Shown piece by piece: positions 9,307 to 17,889 of a stretch of DNA of 64,000 bases (position 1 is the first letter of the stretch; every line of letters begins with the position of its first letter). The DNA lies in assembly GCA_964647625.1 (NCBI GenBank), contig CAZYHZ010000020.1, positions 3,634 through 67,633 on the forward strand. Direction: 5' to 3'. The notes beneath the pieces were generated by a model. The model was not told the DNA's origin and did not search any database. It saw nothing but the letters and a program-made list of their open reading frames with translations. Position numbers and translations under genes: made by a program. The DNA comes from DASRJG01 sp964647625 (GTDB lineage: Bacteria; Acidobacteriota; Polarisedimenticolia; Polarisedimenticolales; DASRJG01).

Positions 9307-11079
9307 ATGTCGAAACCACACGTTCGCAGCGTCGTGTTCCTCGCAGTGTGGATGGCCGTCGCGTTCCTCGCCGCCTCCCAAGCTCAGGATGGCGTCACCG
9401 TTCGGGTGGCGAAGACTGCGACGCCGGGAAGCGTCTCCCTCACCTGGACGGGCGGCGAGCCGACCTTCCAGGTCTACCGCTCCACCGACAAGACCAATGT
9501 CGTCGCCCCGGCGAACAAGCTCGGAGATACCCAGGACCGCACCTGGGCTGATGCGCCGCCGGTGGCGACCGTGCAGTTCTACTTGATCACGAGCCCGTGC
9601 GTGATCACGGGCCCTGAGGTGTGCGACGGGATCGACAATGACTGCGACGGCACGGTGGACGGTCCCGGCAGCGAGACCTCCTGTTCCCTGCCCAACGCCG
9701 ACCCCGTGTGCGTGTCCGGCGCCTGCGCGATCGCCTCGTGTCACCAGTACTACGGCGATTGCAATACCAGCCCCGGCGATGGTTGCGAGACGAACTTGAC
9801 GGCCACCGGAAACTGCGGAGCCTGCGGGAACAACTGCGACGACGGAAACAGCTGCAACGGCTCCGAGACGTGCGTCGTGACGACGGCGCCGACGTGCCAG
9901 CCCGGGGCGGCGAACGCTCCCGCGTGCACAGCCTGCGCCACAGGGTTCTGTAACGCGAGCGGGCAGTGCTTGGCGTCCACGTGCGGCGACGGTTGCATCG
10001 ACGCGGCGAGCGGCGAGCAGTGCGACGACGGCAATCACTACAACCTCGACGGCTGCGACTCGGCCTGCAAGTACGAGATGATCACGCGCATGACGTCGCT
10101 GGCCCTTCAGACCACTGCGGCGCCTGCGGCGTTGTCCTGCACGCCTGCCACGAACGGACTCGGGGCTCACGCGTTCACCGCCACGGCCGTCGGTCAGTTC
10201 AACCCGCAGTTCCAGACCGACATCGACAACGGCGCGACGAACATCCTCACCCAGCTGTACGGCCTCGACGATCTCACCGGAGTCGCAGACCCGAACGGCC
10301 TCACCATCGGCGTCCTCTCCAGCGCGCTCGACCCGGCGAAAGGCGCCTGGCCCGGGAATAGCCCCATCGACTGGTGGTTCCTCACCGACCCCACCAGCGT
10401 GAACACGACGGGCCTGGCGAACAGCATCCTCGGCAACGGCGCCCTCGCCGCTCGCGCGCTCACCGCCGGTCCGGGGGACATGAGCCTGTCGGGGGTACTC
10501 GGCGGCGTGCTCCGCATGCGCGGCTCGCGCATCGCAGCGACCCTCAACGGCAACCCCGCGCCCAACGTGCCCGCGCCGCCGCCCGCTCAGCTGGCCGCCG
10601 GCCTGACGGTGTTCCAGACCTTAACGGCCAGCGGTACCGGCCAGGGCCTGTGCGGCAACATCACGGTCGAGTCGCTCTCACAGGTCCCGATCTCCCAGAG
10701 CCTGTCGCAGGGCGGCGCCAACGCCTGTGGGGCCTGCGCCGGATCGCACGCATACACCTACTGCGGAGCCGGCCAGCCCGTCGGTCCCAACTGCAACTCG
10801 CTGCTCGACTTGCTCGTCGGCGGCTGCAAGGTCGTCGGCTGCTTCGTCACGGTGATCAACCCGACACAGCCGGACGTGGCGGGCACGGACGGCGACATCG
10901 ACACACTCACCCTGGGCGCCGGGAACAAAGTGACAGTGGTGCAGACGCTCGGCAACGACGACGGCTACTCGTCCTACTGGAAGTGGAACGCCAACCGCGC
11001 CCACCTCACGGGGGAGACGTGCAACGCCACGAGCGATTGCCAGGCGGGCAAGACCTGCACGGCCGGCACCTGTCAGTGA
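9307..11079 (+). CDS. secreted Cys-rich protein with metal-binding and myxococcal-type Cys repeats
   Basis: This 590-residue secreted protein has a signal peptide of about 28 residues ending 'ASQAQ'. A short Fn3-like stretch is followed by 'EVCDGIDNDCDGTVDG', a textbook Asp-rich putative metal-binding motif, then a Cys-rich zone with 'EQCDDGNHYNLDGCDSAC', the Cys-rich repeat common in Myxococcota and Acidobacteria. The C-terminal 350 residues are Ala/Gly/Thr-rich with scattered cysteines and end 'CQAGKTCTAGTCQ'. The start is ATG 9307, preceded by GGGGGAGGG. The role is unknown. Its N-terminus resembles the small secreted protein at 43061-43642: both have a 'SVSLTWTG'/'ASVSWTGN' segment after the signal. 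Confidence 0.8.
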   Translation: MSKPHVRSVVFLAVWMAVAFLAASQAQDGVTVRVAKTATPGSVSLTWTGGEPTFQVYRSTDKTNVVAPANKLGDTQDRTWADAPPVATVQFYLITSPCVITGPEVCDGIDNDCDGTVDGPGSETSCSLPNADPVCVSGACAIASCHQYYGDCNTSPGDGCETNLTATGNCGACGNNCDDGNSCNGSETCVVTTAPTCQPGAANAPACTACATGFCNASGQCLASTCGDGCIDAASGEQCDDGNHYNLDGCDSACKYEMITRMTSLALQTTAAPAALSCTPATNGLGAHAFTATAVGQFNPQFQTDIDNGATNILTQLYGLDDLTGVADPNGLTIGVLSSALDPAKGAWPGNSPIDWWFLTDPTSVNTTGLANSILGNGALAARALTAGPGDMSLSGVLGGVLRMRGSRIAATLNGNPAPNVPAPPPAQLAAGLTVFQTLTASGTGQGLCGNITVESLSQVPISQSLSQGGANACGACAGSHAYTYCGAGQPVGPNCNSLLDLLVGGCKVVGCFVTVINPTQPDVAGTDGDIDTLTLGAGNKVTVVQTLGNDDGYSSYWKWNANRAHLTGETCNATSDCQAGKTCTAGTCQ

Positions 11080-11088
11080 CACGCGCCC

Positions 11089-12759
11089 TTACGCGTGGCC
11101 TTGGCCTGCTTCTCTCAGGTATTGGTGCACGAACGCGATGGCCATGCTCCCCTCGCCCACGGCGGCTGCGACCCGCTTCACCGGACTGAATCGCACGTCG
11201 CCGCAAGCAAAGACGCCCGGGACGCTCGTCTCGAGCAGGTAGGGGTCCCGTTCGAGCGGCCACCGTCCCGCGGCCAGCACGTTGGAGCCGGTGAGCACGT
11301 AGCCCTTGGTGTCGAGTGCGATTTCGGGTGGGAGCCACGCGGTCTCCGCATCCGCGCCTATGAAGATGAACAGCCCGCCCGACGCGAGCCGGGTCGTCTC
11401 GCCGGTCGCGGCGCCGCGGACGTCGATCGCCTCGAGAGAGGTGTCGCCGTGCGCGGCGCTCACCTCGGTCCGATACAGCATGCGGATGTTCGCCCGGGTG
11501 GCGAGCTGGTCCACGAGATATCGCGACATGCTCTTCGCGAGCGAGTCTCCCCGGTAGATGATGGTCACGCTCCGCGCATGGGACGAAAAGAAGAGCGCCG
11601 CCTGGCCCGCCGAGTTTCCCGCACCGATGATCTGGACGTCCAGGCCGTGGGTGTTCGCGGCTTCGCTGCGTGCTGCGCCGTAGAAGATCCCTTTGCCGAC
11701 GAGGCGGTCGAACCCGGGGAGCGCGAGCTGTCGCCAGGAGACCCCGCAGGCGAGGATGATCGTCCGTGCCCGCAGGACGTCGCCGCCATCGAGGTAGGTT
11801 TGACGCGTCGCCACGTCGATCCGCGTGATCGATCGTGTGACGAGGATCTCGGCGCCGAGCCTGCGCGCCTGCTGGAGCGCCCGGCTCGACAGCTCGTCGC
11901 CCGACACGCCTGAGGGGAAGCCGAGGTAGTTCTCGATCCGGGAGGACGTGCCCGCCTGTCCGCCCGGCGCCTCGCGCTCGACCACGATCGTTCGGAGTCC
12001 TTCGGACGCGCCGTACACGGCGGCTGCCAGTCCGGCGGGCCCCGCTCCGACGATCACCGTGTCGTACTCCGCGGCCGCCGGTTCGGTCGCGATGTCGAGG
12101 AGCTCGGCCAGCCGGCGCAGCTGCGGCCGCACCACGGTCTTGCCATTCACGATTCGGACGGCCGGATAGTCTCCGTCGGCCGGAAGCTGACCCTCCCACT
12201 GCTCCGCGTCCGCGGGCACGTCCGGCTGGAGCCATCGGGACGGGATCTGGTTCCGGTCGAGGAAGTGCCTCACCTTGGCGCAGGAGGCGTCCCACCGATG
12301 ACCGAGGACGATCGCCCGGAACGGAGCGGTTTGCGACACGATGGCCTGGAGCCCTCTGGGCCCGGCGATTCGGTGGCTCGCCAGGAGGCCGACTTGCTTC
12401 CCGAGCTCGGGGGCGATCGCAGCGAGGGCGTGGTAGTCGTGCGGCTCGATCCGAAAGATACGCGATGGCTCCGCCGCCCGAAACCCGGCGGGGTGCGGCA
12501 TGCCGAGCGCTATCGAAACCTCTCCAAAGACGTCGCCGGGCCGCCGCTCGCCGATCACGCGCGCAACACCGTCGACGAGCCTGACCGCCTCGATCCGACC
12601 CTCGAGCACGCCGAACAGCGCCCGCTCGCCCCCCTCGTGCACCGCGAACTCGCCGGAGCTTAGCGAGATGTCGGCCGCAACACGACAGAGCCGTACGCGG
12701 TCGGCCGGATCGAGACAAGCGAACACCTTGAACTGCTCGATCTCCTCTACTGTCGCCAT
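11089..12759 (-). CDS. cyclic-nucleotide-binding domain fused to thioredoxin-reductase-like FAD/NAD(P) oxidoreductase
   Basis: Residues 1-125 of 556 form a cNMP-binding fold ('GDVFGEVSIALGMP' is the phosphate cassette region). About 135-220 is a thioredoxin/glutaredoxin-like linker ('HRWDASCAKVRHFLDRN'). From 230 on it is a thioredoxin-reductase-like flavoprotein with the FAD site 'VIVGAGPAGLAAA' and a second dinucleotide site 'QIIGAGNSAGQAA'. The usual CxxC redox pair is missing: the site reads 'GKGIFYGAARSEA', as in other members of this fusion family, so it is probably not a disulfide reductase. ATG 12759 is chosen over a TTG five codons upstream. It probably couples NAD(P)H oxidation to a ligand-sensing domain; the acceptor is unknown. 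Confidence 0.85.
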   Translation of the reverse strand: MATVEEIEQFKVFACLDPADRVRLCRVAADISLSSGEFAVHEGGERALFGVLEGRIEAVRLVDGVARVIGERRPGDVFGEVSIALGMPHPAGFRAAEPSRIFRIEPHDYHALAAIAPELGKQVGLLASHRIAGPRGLQAIVSQTAPFRAIVLGHRWDASCAKVRHFLDRNQIPSRWLQPDVPADAEQWEGQLPADGDYPAVRIVNGKTVVRPQLRRLAELLDIATEPAAAEYDTVIVGAGPAGLAAAVYGASEGLRTIVVEREAPGGQAGTSSRIENYLGFPSGVSGDELSSRALQQARRLGAEILVTRSITRIDVATRQTYLDGGDVLRARTIILACGVSWRQLALPGFDRLVGKGIFYGAARSEAANTHGLDVQIIGAGNSAGQAALFFSSHARSVTIIYRGDSLAKSMSRYLVDQLATRANIRMLYRTEVSAAHGDTSLEAIDVRGAATGETTRLASGGLFIFIGADAETAWLPPEIALDTKGYVLTGSNVLAAGRWPLERDPYLLETSVPGVFACGDVRFSPVKRVAAAVGEGSMAIAFVHQYLREAGQGHA

Positions 12760-12838
12760 GGGAACCCCGGCCAATCATAGCTCGGGAGCGCCTCCACGAG
12801 CCGCTGGTCGCCAGAGCTCTCCGCTCGAGCGGCGCGAC

Positions 12839-13168
12839 TTAGAAGCCACGGATGTTGAGGGCGGCCCGGCGCTGACCAGCCTCGCGGCGGATCATGCTCG
12901 GGGTTGCTCTCTCTTCGAATCGGACCAGCTGTCCCAATTCCACGGCGGTTCCATCCGGCCGGATGATCGGAAGCCTCTTGAGGTTCTCGGGGCTCACGCG
13001 CCCGTCGTTTGGAAAGCGGAGCACGCGCTCGATGCGCTGGGGACCATCGACACTCCGACCATGCTCCAGCCCTTGAAGCGCCGCCCTCAGGGTTTCGACC
13101 ACCTCTCGCCGTGGCACGTCCATCCGCCGAAGCGCATCGTTATCGGGAACGATGCGCCACCGCGGCAA
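12839..13168 (-). pseudogene. remnant of a CzcA/CusA-type heavy-metal RND efflux pump (porter domain fragment)
   Basis: About 109 codons read like one internal slice of a CzcA/CusA pump. The pieces 'NLKRLPIIRPDGTAVELG', 'SMIRREAGQRRAALNIRG' and 'RRMDVPRREVVETLRAAL' occur in the right order for the periplasmic porter domain, where full pumps read roughly LPVxTPxGxxVPLGxxA and RENGxRRxxVxxNVRG. A full pump has more than 1000 residues. Here the frame begins without a proper start signal and stops with TAA right after 'NIRGF'. I infer a deletion scar of a metal-efflux operon. The cupredoxin just upstream may be its surviving neighbour. Confidence 0.7.
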
Positions 13169-13201
13169 AGACCCCCCCGCCGTCGAGCGCCACGCGCTCC
13201 G

Positions 13202-13561
13202 CTATTGGACGACAATCACGCCCTTGTACATGTTCATCCCGCACGCGTATCCAAGCTCTCCCGCCTTGGAAAACTTCACCGTGACGGGCACGACCTCGTT
13301 GAGCGGGAGCTTTTTTTCCACCGTGTCGTTGTCGTTGACGTGAAGGACGACCTCCGTCGCACACGTCTGGTCGGTGGTCCGCTTGAATGCGAGGGTCACC
13401 TCTTCGTTCTTCTTCACGCTGACCTTGGTAGGCGAGAACCCGGATTCGGTCACCGAGATCTCGACGGTCCTCGGTGACGGCTTCTTCGCGTCGGCGGCGA
13501 GCGCCGCCGTGAATCCGAGGGCGACAACCAATGGAATGCTCATGAGGCTCTTCGTGCTCAT
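13202..13561 (-). CDS. secreted cupredoxin-like copper protein
   Basis: The 119-residue protein has a signal peptide (about 1-23, 'LGFTAALAADA') and then a single cupredoxin domain. Visible candidate copper ligands are the Cys of 'TCATEVVLH', the following His, and Cys/Met of 'YACGMNMYKG'. The C-terminal pattern CGMxMxxG is typical of the cupredoxin-like proteins found beside copper or heavy-metal RND pumps and P-type ATPases. It acts in the periplasm, probably in copper binding. The start at ATG 13561 has GGAGG eight bases upstream. Next to it lies the CzcA/CusA remnant, so it may be what is left of a metal-resistance operon. Confidence 0.8.
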   Translation of the reverse strand: MSTKSLMSIPLVVALGFTAALAADAKKPSPRTVEISVTESGFSPTKVSVKKNEEVTLAFKRTTDQTCATEVVLHVNDNDTVEKKLPLNEVVPVTVKFSKAGELGYACGMNMYKGVIVVQ

Positions 13562-13648
13562 CCTTCCGTCCTCCATCTCAATCGCCGATCAGTTTACCCC
13601 CGATCAACGCCCCACGAGGCCCCCCGCGCAATTGCTCGATCGTTGTCA

Positions 13649-13669
13649 CAGCACTCCCTTGCGGGAAGG
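13649..13669 (-). repeat. 21-bp copy of the tRNA-Leu variable-arm sequence
   Basis: These 21 bases are identical to the variable arm and adjoining T-stem bases of tRNA-Leu(TAA) at 23763-23783. On its right it also resembles the tRNA fragment at 15251: both continue into a CAAC...GTTGA(T/C)TCGTT segment (13672-13692 and 15301-15322). It is a tRNA-derived scrap, not a functional tRNA. Confidence 0.6.
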
Positions 13670-13716
13670 CGACAACATTTGTTGATTCGTTCCATGACCA
13701 TCGTCACACGTGCGTT

Positions 13717-14448
13717 CTAGCCGTGGATCCGCAGGGTGCCGACGACGCGGTCGATCTCGATCTTGCCGCCGCCGCGACCGAGCACCTCGCGGTGAACCTG
13801 CCCGCCATCCCAGGAGCGCTCGATGCCCGCCAGGTCGTTCTGAAATCGGCCGGCCAGACTGCGCACGACGAGCGTGGCATTGACGCCCGCCCGAACTCCG
13901 AGATCGATGCTGCCCGTGACGGCGCTGACCGTGATGCCGCGATCGCCCAGCGCGGAGACCGTCATGTCCAACCCTCTGGCGAGCGAGATCAGCTTCGCCT
14001 CGCGAAGCTCCATCGCCTCGACGTGGCCGGCGATGCTGTCGAGGTTCACCATGCCGTTCGTCGATCCGATGCGCACGTGGCCCGCGATGCTCCGCAGGCT
14101 GAGATCGGCGTCGTCCGGAACGCTCAACGTGACATGCTCGATGATGTGAACGATCTCGCACCGGTCCTCGCTGCGGATCCGGAGCGTCGTACCCGTTTGC
14201 TCCATCACGACCGCGCCGCATTGGAGATCCTCGTGCGTGGGCGCCTCGCGAAAGACCTCGACCTCGGCCCGGGTCCCGTGCGTCGTCTTGATCTCGACGG
14301 GGCCCGCGATCCGCGAAATCTCGACCGTGGAGCCTGGGGCGAGGTCGAACGTCCGGCGGTCGCGATCGGTGTCACCCGCGCGGGCGCTCGCGACGCCGAT
14401 GGACAGGGTCAAGACCGCTCGGAGAATCAGGGATGCCGCACGTTTCAT
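13717..14448 (-). CDS. secreted DUF4097-like beta-helix/adhesin-type protein (copy B)
   Basis: A signal peptide (about 1-24, 'GVASARAG') precedes short parallel repeats with the cadence 'SIAGHVRIGSTNG', 'SIAGHVEAMELRE' and 'SAVTGSIDLGV', as in DUF4097/DUF4098 proteins. The protein has 243 residues. Two cysteines are shared with the paralogue upstream ('LQCGAVVMEQ', 'EDRCEI'). It starts ten bases after the stop of copy A, with AGGAG overlapping that stop codon, so the two are co-transcribed. The function of the family is not established; some members sit next to anti-sigma factors, but none is present here. Confidence 0.8.
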   Translation of the reverse strand: MKRAASLILRAVLTLSIGVASARAGDTDRDRRTFDLAPGSTVEISRIAGPVEIKTTHGTRAEVEVFREAPTHEDLQCGAVVMEQTGTTLRIRSEDRCEIVHIIEHVTLSVPDDADLSLRSIAGHVRIGSTNGMVNLDSIAGHVEAMELREAKLISLARGLDMTVSALGDRGITVSAVTGSIDLGVRAGVNATLVVRSLAGRFQNDLAGIERSWDGGQVHREVLGRGGGKIEIDRVVGTLRIHG

Positions 14449-14458
14449 GGCCGGGCTC

Positions 14459-15205
14459 CTAACCGTGGATCCTGATCGTCCCGACGACGCTGATGATCTC
14501 GATCTTGCCGCGGCCCGAGCCGATGACCGCGCGCTGATTCGCGTCGTCGATCTCGATGACGCGAGCCCCGCGCACCTCGTTGTCGATGTGACCCGTGACG
14601 CTGCGGGTGATCACCTCGGCGTCGGCGCGGGGGCCAACGGCGAGATCGATGGCGCCATTCACGCTGATGACGCTGATTCCGCGAGCGCTCAGGTCGGAAA
14701 CGGTCAGCGCTAGCCCATTGGCGAGCGAGACCATCCTCGCCTCGCGAAGCCCTTCGGCTTCGACATGTCCGGCGATGCCCTCGAGGCGCACCATGCCGTC
14801 GGTCGATCCGATGCGCACGTGTCCCGCGATGTTTCGAAGGCTGAGGTTCACGTCCCTCGGAACGCTTAACTTGACCACGTGCGAGCTGCGGATGGTTTGA
14901 CACCGGTTCTCGCTTCGGATCCTGAGCGTCGAGCCGACCTGCTCGATCACGATTGCGCCGCAGTCGAGCTCTCTTCGAGTCGGCGCGGCTCGGACGATCT
15001 CGACCTCGGCGGTCCGCCCGGACGTCGTGTCGATCTCGACCGAACCGGCGATCGTCGAGATCTCGATGCGGGAGCCGGAAGCGAGGCTGAAGCTCTTGGC
15101 GATCCGTTCACTCTCGGGGTACGCCGTGTCGGGTGCGCTTACTGCCGGGGCTCCGGCGGACAGAATCAGGGCGGTTCCGAGGAGCAAAGCCGTCGCGTGT
15201 CTCAC
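14459..15205 (-). CDS. secreted DUF4097-like beta-helix/adhesin-type protein (copy A)
   Basis: This 248-residue protein is a clear tandem paralogue of the next gene, with the same order of motifs: 'SIAGSVEIDTTSG', 'LDCGAIVIEQVGSTLRIRSE', 'NIAGHVRIGSTDGM', and the identical ending 'LRIHG'. The start is GTG 15205 with GGAGGG seven bases upstream; it opens a signal peptide ('LLLGTALILSAGAPAVSA'). A longer frame reaching into the tRNA fragment upstream is rejected because its extra codons translate tRNA sequence. The two copies sit between two tRNA-Leu fragments, which hints at acquisition or amplification together. Confidence 0.8.
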   Translation of the reverse strand: MRHATALLLGTALILSAGAPAVSAPDTAYPESERIAKSFSLASGSRIEISTIAGSVEIDTTSGRTAEVEIVRAAPTRRELDCGAIVIEQVGSTLRIRSENRCQTIRSSHVVKLSVPRDVNLSLRNIAGHVRIGSTDGMVRLEGIAGHVEAEGLREARMVSLANGLALTVSDLSARGISVISVNGAIDLAVGPRADAEVITRSVTGHIDNEVRGARVIEIDDANQRAVIGSGRGKIEIISVVGTIRIHG

Positions 15206-15250
15206 CGTGGTGCCCTCCGATCCAGTAGTACGCTCGGCACGGCATTCGGT

Positions 15251-15293
15251 TGGTGCCGGAGGCTGGACTCGAACCAGCACTCCCTTGCGGGAA
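15251..15293 (-). repeat. 43-bp tRNA-Leu 3'-end fragment, left att-like repeat
   Basis: These bases are identical over 43 bp to 23739-23781, which is the 3' end of the intact tRNA-Leu(TAA) gene (variable arm, T-arm, 3' acceptor strand and CCA), in the same orientation. The 5' half of a tRNA is absent. An intact tRNA at one end and a displaced 3' fragment at the other is the classic footprint of integration at a tRNA 3' end. Confidence 0.8.
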
Positions 15294-15410
15294 CGGGATG
15301 TCAACCCTTTGTTGACTCGTTGCCTTTTCGAATGACGAGGGTTACGGCCGGCGACCGAATTTTACGAGCGTTATGGACACCCACGTGGACACCTGGAAGG
15401 ATGACGCCCG

Positions 15411-16415
15411 ATGTCCATGACCAAACGGCTCTTGCGAAGCCTAGCGCGGATTGGGGTCGGTGTCGCGCTCACCCTGGTTCTGGTTTGGGTCGCGTTGCTC
15501 ATGGTCTTCACGGCGCCGACTGTGTTTCCGATTCGGACCGTCGTACCGACCCACGCGAGTGCGGCGAACCTGAGAGCGCACGTGGATTACCTGTGCTCGA
15601 GTCGCCCGCCTCGTCGTAGCGATGACGACGATGCCCTCACCGCGGCCGCGACATACGTCGAGGAGGCGATGCGAGCGAGCCGCGGTAGAGTAAACGTCCA
15701 ACCCTACTCGGCGCGAGGCCACACGTACAGAAACGTGGTCGCGTCGTTCGGTCCTGAGAGCGGTCCGTCGCTGATAATCGGGGCGCACTACGACGTGTTC
15801 GGCGAGCATCCCGGCGCCGATGACAACGCGAGTGGCGTGGCCGGCCTCATTGAGCTTGGACGCTTGCTTGGCAACACTCCGCCGAGTGGCCGCATCGATC
15901 TCGTCTCGTTCAGCACCGAGGAACCTCCGTACTTCGGTTCGACCGAGATGGGAAGCGCTGTGTACGCAAGATCGCTCCGCTCAGTCGGCCGGCCTGTATC
16001 GGGAATGATCTCGGTCGAAATGATTGGCTTCTACTCCAAGGATCAACCCTGGAACAACCTGCTCTTAAACTGCATCTATCCGACCACTGGAAACTTCGTG
16101 ATGGTCGTCGGCCGTTGGAAGGACAGCAGACTGACGCGGTTCGTGAAACGTGCGATGCGGGGGGCTTCCGAGATTCCCATCGTGGCTTTTACCGGCCCAC
16201 AACTCCCCGGGATCGATGCGTCCGATCACCTGAGTTTTTGGCGAAACGGGTATCCAGCAGTGATGGTCACGGATACCGCATACATGAGAAACGCGAACTA
16301 TCACACGAAGGACGACCGTCCGGAGACGCTCGATTTCGAGGCGATGGCCAGGGTGGTCGATGGGTTGTACGGAGTAGCAATGAATGCCGGGAAGCTTAAC
16401 CGTCGGTCGGAATGA
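15411..16415 (+). CDS. membrane-anchored M28 family zinc aminopeptidase
   Basis: The 334-residue protein has an N-terminal hydrophobic anchor (about 14-36, 'GVGVALTLVLVWVALLMVF') followed by an M28 peptidase domain. The co-catalytic zinc ligands are readable in order: His and Asp in 'GAHYDVFGEH', Asp in 'GADDNASG', the catalytic Glu pair in 'STEEPPYFGS', a further acidic ligand in 'VEMIGFY', and the last His in 'NANYHTKDD'. It probably cleaves N-terminal residues from peptides on the outer face of the cytoplasmic membrane. It is convergent with rtcB and lies just inside the left tRNA-Leu fragment. Its codon use looks less G+C-rich than its neighbours. Confidence 0.88.
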   Translation: MSMTKRLLRSLARIGVGVALTLVLVWVALLMVFTAPTVFPIRTVVPTHASAANLRAHVDYLCSSRPPRRSDDDDALTAAATYVEEAMRASRGRVNVQPYSARGHTYRNVVASFGPESGPSLIIGAHYDVFGEHPGADDNASGVAGLIELGRLLGNTPPSGRIDLVSFSTEEPPYFGSTEMGSAVYARSLRSVGRPVSGMISVEMIGFYSKDQPWNNLLLNCIYPTTGNFVMVVGRWKDSRLTRFVKRAMRGASEIPIVAFTGPQLPGIDASDHLSFWRNGYPAVMVTDTAYMRNANYHTKDDRPETLDFEAMARVVDGLYGVAMNAGKLNRRSE

Positions 16416-16437
16416 GGTGTCCCCTGCTCTCTGCGTT

Positions 16438-16466
16438 GCCGCGTGCGCGCGAACCAACAACGCGGC
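16438..16466. terminator. possible bidirectional hairpin between convergent genes
   Basis: A 7-bp perfect stem, GCCGCGT paired with ACGCGGC around a 15-base loop, lies in the 76-bp gap between the M28 peptidase and rtcB, whose stop codons face each other. There is no U-tract on either side, so the assignment rests on position and pairing only. Confidence 0.3.
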
Positions 16467-16491
16467 GGCTCCAGCGTCCCAGCACGAGAGC

Positions 16492-17889
16492 TCAGTCTTC
16501 CGGCGGCTCACCTGCCGCTGCCATTTTCACGATCTTTGGCTGGAACCGAGCGAACGGTTCGACGAGGTCAGATTGCGCCGCCATCACCGACTCGATGTTC
16601 TTGTACGCCATCGGAACCTCGTCGAGCCCGGCGGACAGGAGCGTGACGCCCCGTTCCGTCAACAACGGGCGTACCTCCGGCCAGCGGAACGTCTCCTTGG
16701 CGCGGGTTCGGCTCATGAGCCGGCCGGCTCCGTGAGAGGCGGAGTCGAGTGAATCCGGATTCCCCTTTCCGCGAACGATGTAGGTGGTCGTCGCCATCGA
16801 TCCCGGAATCACGCCCACTGTCCCGGTCCCCGCAGGAGTCGCGCCCTTGCGGTGCACAATTACCTGCTCGCCGTCGTGCACTTCCTTCCACGCGAAGTTG
16901 TGGTGATTCTCCACGCTCAGCAGGACGCGTGCGCCGAGGTTCTTCGCGACATGGCGGTGGATGCAAGCGTGGTTGGCCGAGGCGTACTTCCCCATCAGCT
17001 CCATCGCGGCCCAATACTCCATGCCTTCCTGGGAATCGAGATCCAGCCACGCGAGTCGAGACAGCTGGTCGGGTAGCTCCGGGTGCATTCGCATGGCCAG
17101 CTTGCTGTAGTGATCGGCGATCGTCGCCCCCGTTCCTCGGCTTCCGCTATGGCTGAGAAGGGCGAGGTAACGGCCGGGCTGCAGTTCGAGATCTGGCTCA
17201 TCGAGCTCAAACACGCCGAACTCGACGAAGTGGTTGCCGCTTCCGCTCGTGCCAAGCTGTGCCCACGCCTTGTCCTTCAGTCGACTCGTCAGCTCAGTAA
17301 CCGACCAGTCTTCATCCATGACGCCGTGCTCGCGCGGGTGGCGGAACGTCGCCCCCACTCCGAAACGCGTTTCGGCTTCGACGGCCTTCTCAAGTCGTTC
17401 CGCTTGCGCCGTCAGGTGCGCAGGCGGCAGATCGAGCACGGAGAGCTTCATTCGGCAGGCAATGTCCACGCCGACCGCGTACGGGATCACAGCGTTTCGA
17501 GTTGCGAGAACGCCACCGATCGGTAGGCCATACCCCTGATGGGCATCGGGCATCAGCGCTCCTCGAACCGCGATAGGCAGCGAGCACGCGTCCCGCAGCT
17601 GCTGGACGGCGGTGGGTTCAAGGTCGGTCCCCCATTGCCGGTACGGCGCGGACACCTCGCGAGGAACATACGCCGCGCGTGCATCCGTCTTGGCGAGCAG
17701 CGTGCGCGCCAAGTCACCGAATGCTGGGTCGTCTCGGAAGGACTCCGGATCCGCCGCGACGGCTCGGATCGCCGTGCGGATGTCGCCCACCGATTGACCG
17801 CTGTCGCGAGCGAGACCGATAGCCTTCAAAGCGACGTCGATCGCCGCTCCAGTCGGAATCCCGAGATTCTTGAGTTCTCTAGCCTTCAT
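16492..17889 (-). CDS. rtcB: RtcB family 3'-phosphate RNA ligase
   Basis: RtcB joins RNA ends bearing 2',3'-cyclic or 3'-phosphate to 5'-OH ends using GTP and Mn2+. In this 465-residue protein the Mn2+ and active-site motifs are all present: 'MPDAHQGYGLPIGGV', 'VGVDIACRM' (metal Cys), 'GTSGSGNHFVEFG', 'LSHSGSRGTG', and 'SASHGAGRLMSR' with the guanylylated His. It carries an N-terminal extension of about 60 residues ('LKNLGIPTGAAIDVALKAI') compared with the E. coli enzyme of about 408 residues. The start at ATG 17889 overlaps the end of rtcA by 11 bases. It is the last gene of the rsr-Y RNA-rtcA-rtcB operon, reversed from the rtcB-rtcA order of enterobacteria. Confidence 0.95.
   Translation of the reverse strand: MKARELKNLGIPTGAAIDVALKAIGLARDSGQSVGDIRTAIRAVAADPESFRDDPAFGDLARTLLAKTDARAAYVPREVSAPYRQWGTDLEPTAVQQLRDACSLPIAVRGALMPDAHQGYGLPIGGVLATRNAVIPYAVGVDIACRMKLSVLDLPPAHLTAQAERLEKAVEAETRFGVGATFRHPREHGVMDEDWSVTELTSRLKDKAWAQLGTSGSGNHFVEFGVFELDEPDLELQPGRYLALLSHSGSRGTGATIADHYSKLAMRMHPELPDQLSRLAWLDLDSQEGMEYWAAMELMGKYASANHACIHRHVAKNLGARVLLSVENHHNFAWKEVHDGEQVIVHRKGATPAGTGTVGVIPGSMATTTYIVRGKGNPDSLDSASHGAGRLMSRTRAKETFRWPEVRPLLTERGVTLLSAGLDEVPMAYKNIESVMAAQSDLVEPFARFQPKIVKMAAAGEPPED

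Noticed and set aside
15206..15304. Upstream extension of the DUF4097 copy A reading frame
   Set aside because: The added residues are translated tRNA-Leu fragment, and GTG 15205 has a good ribosome site and signal peptide.
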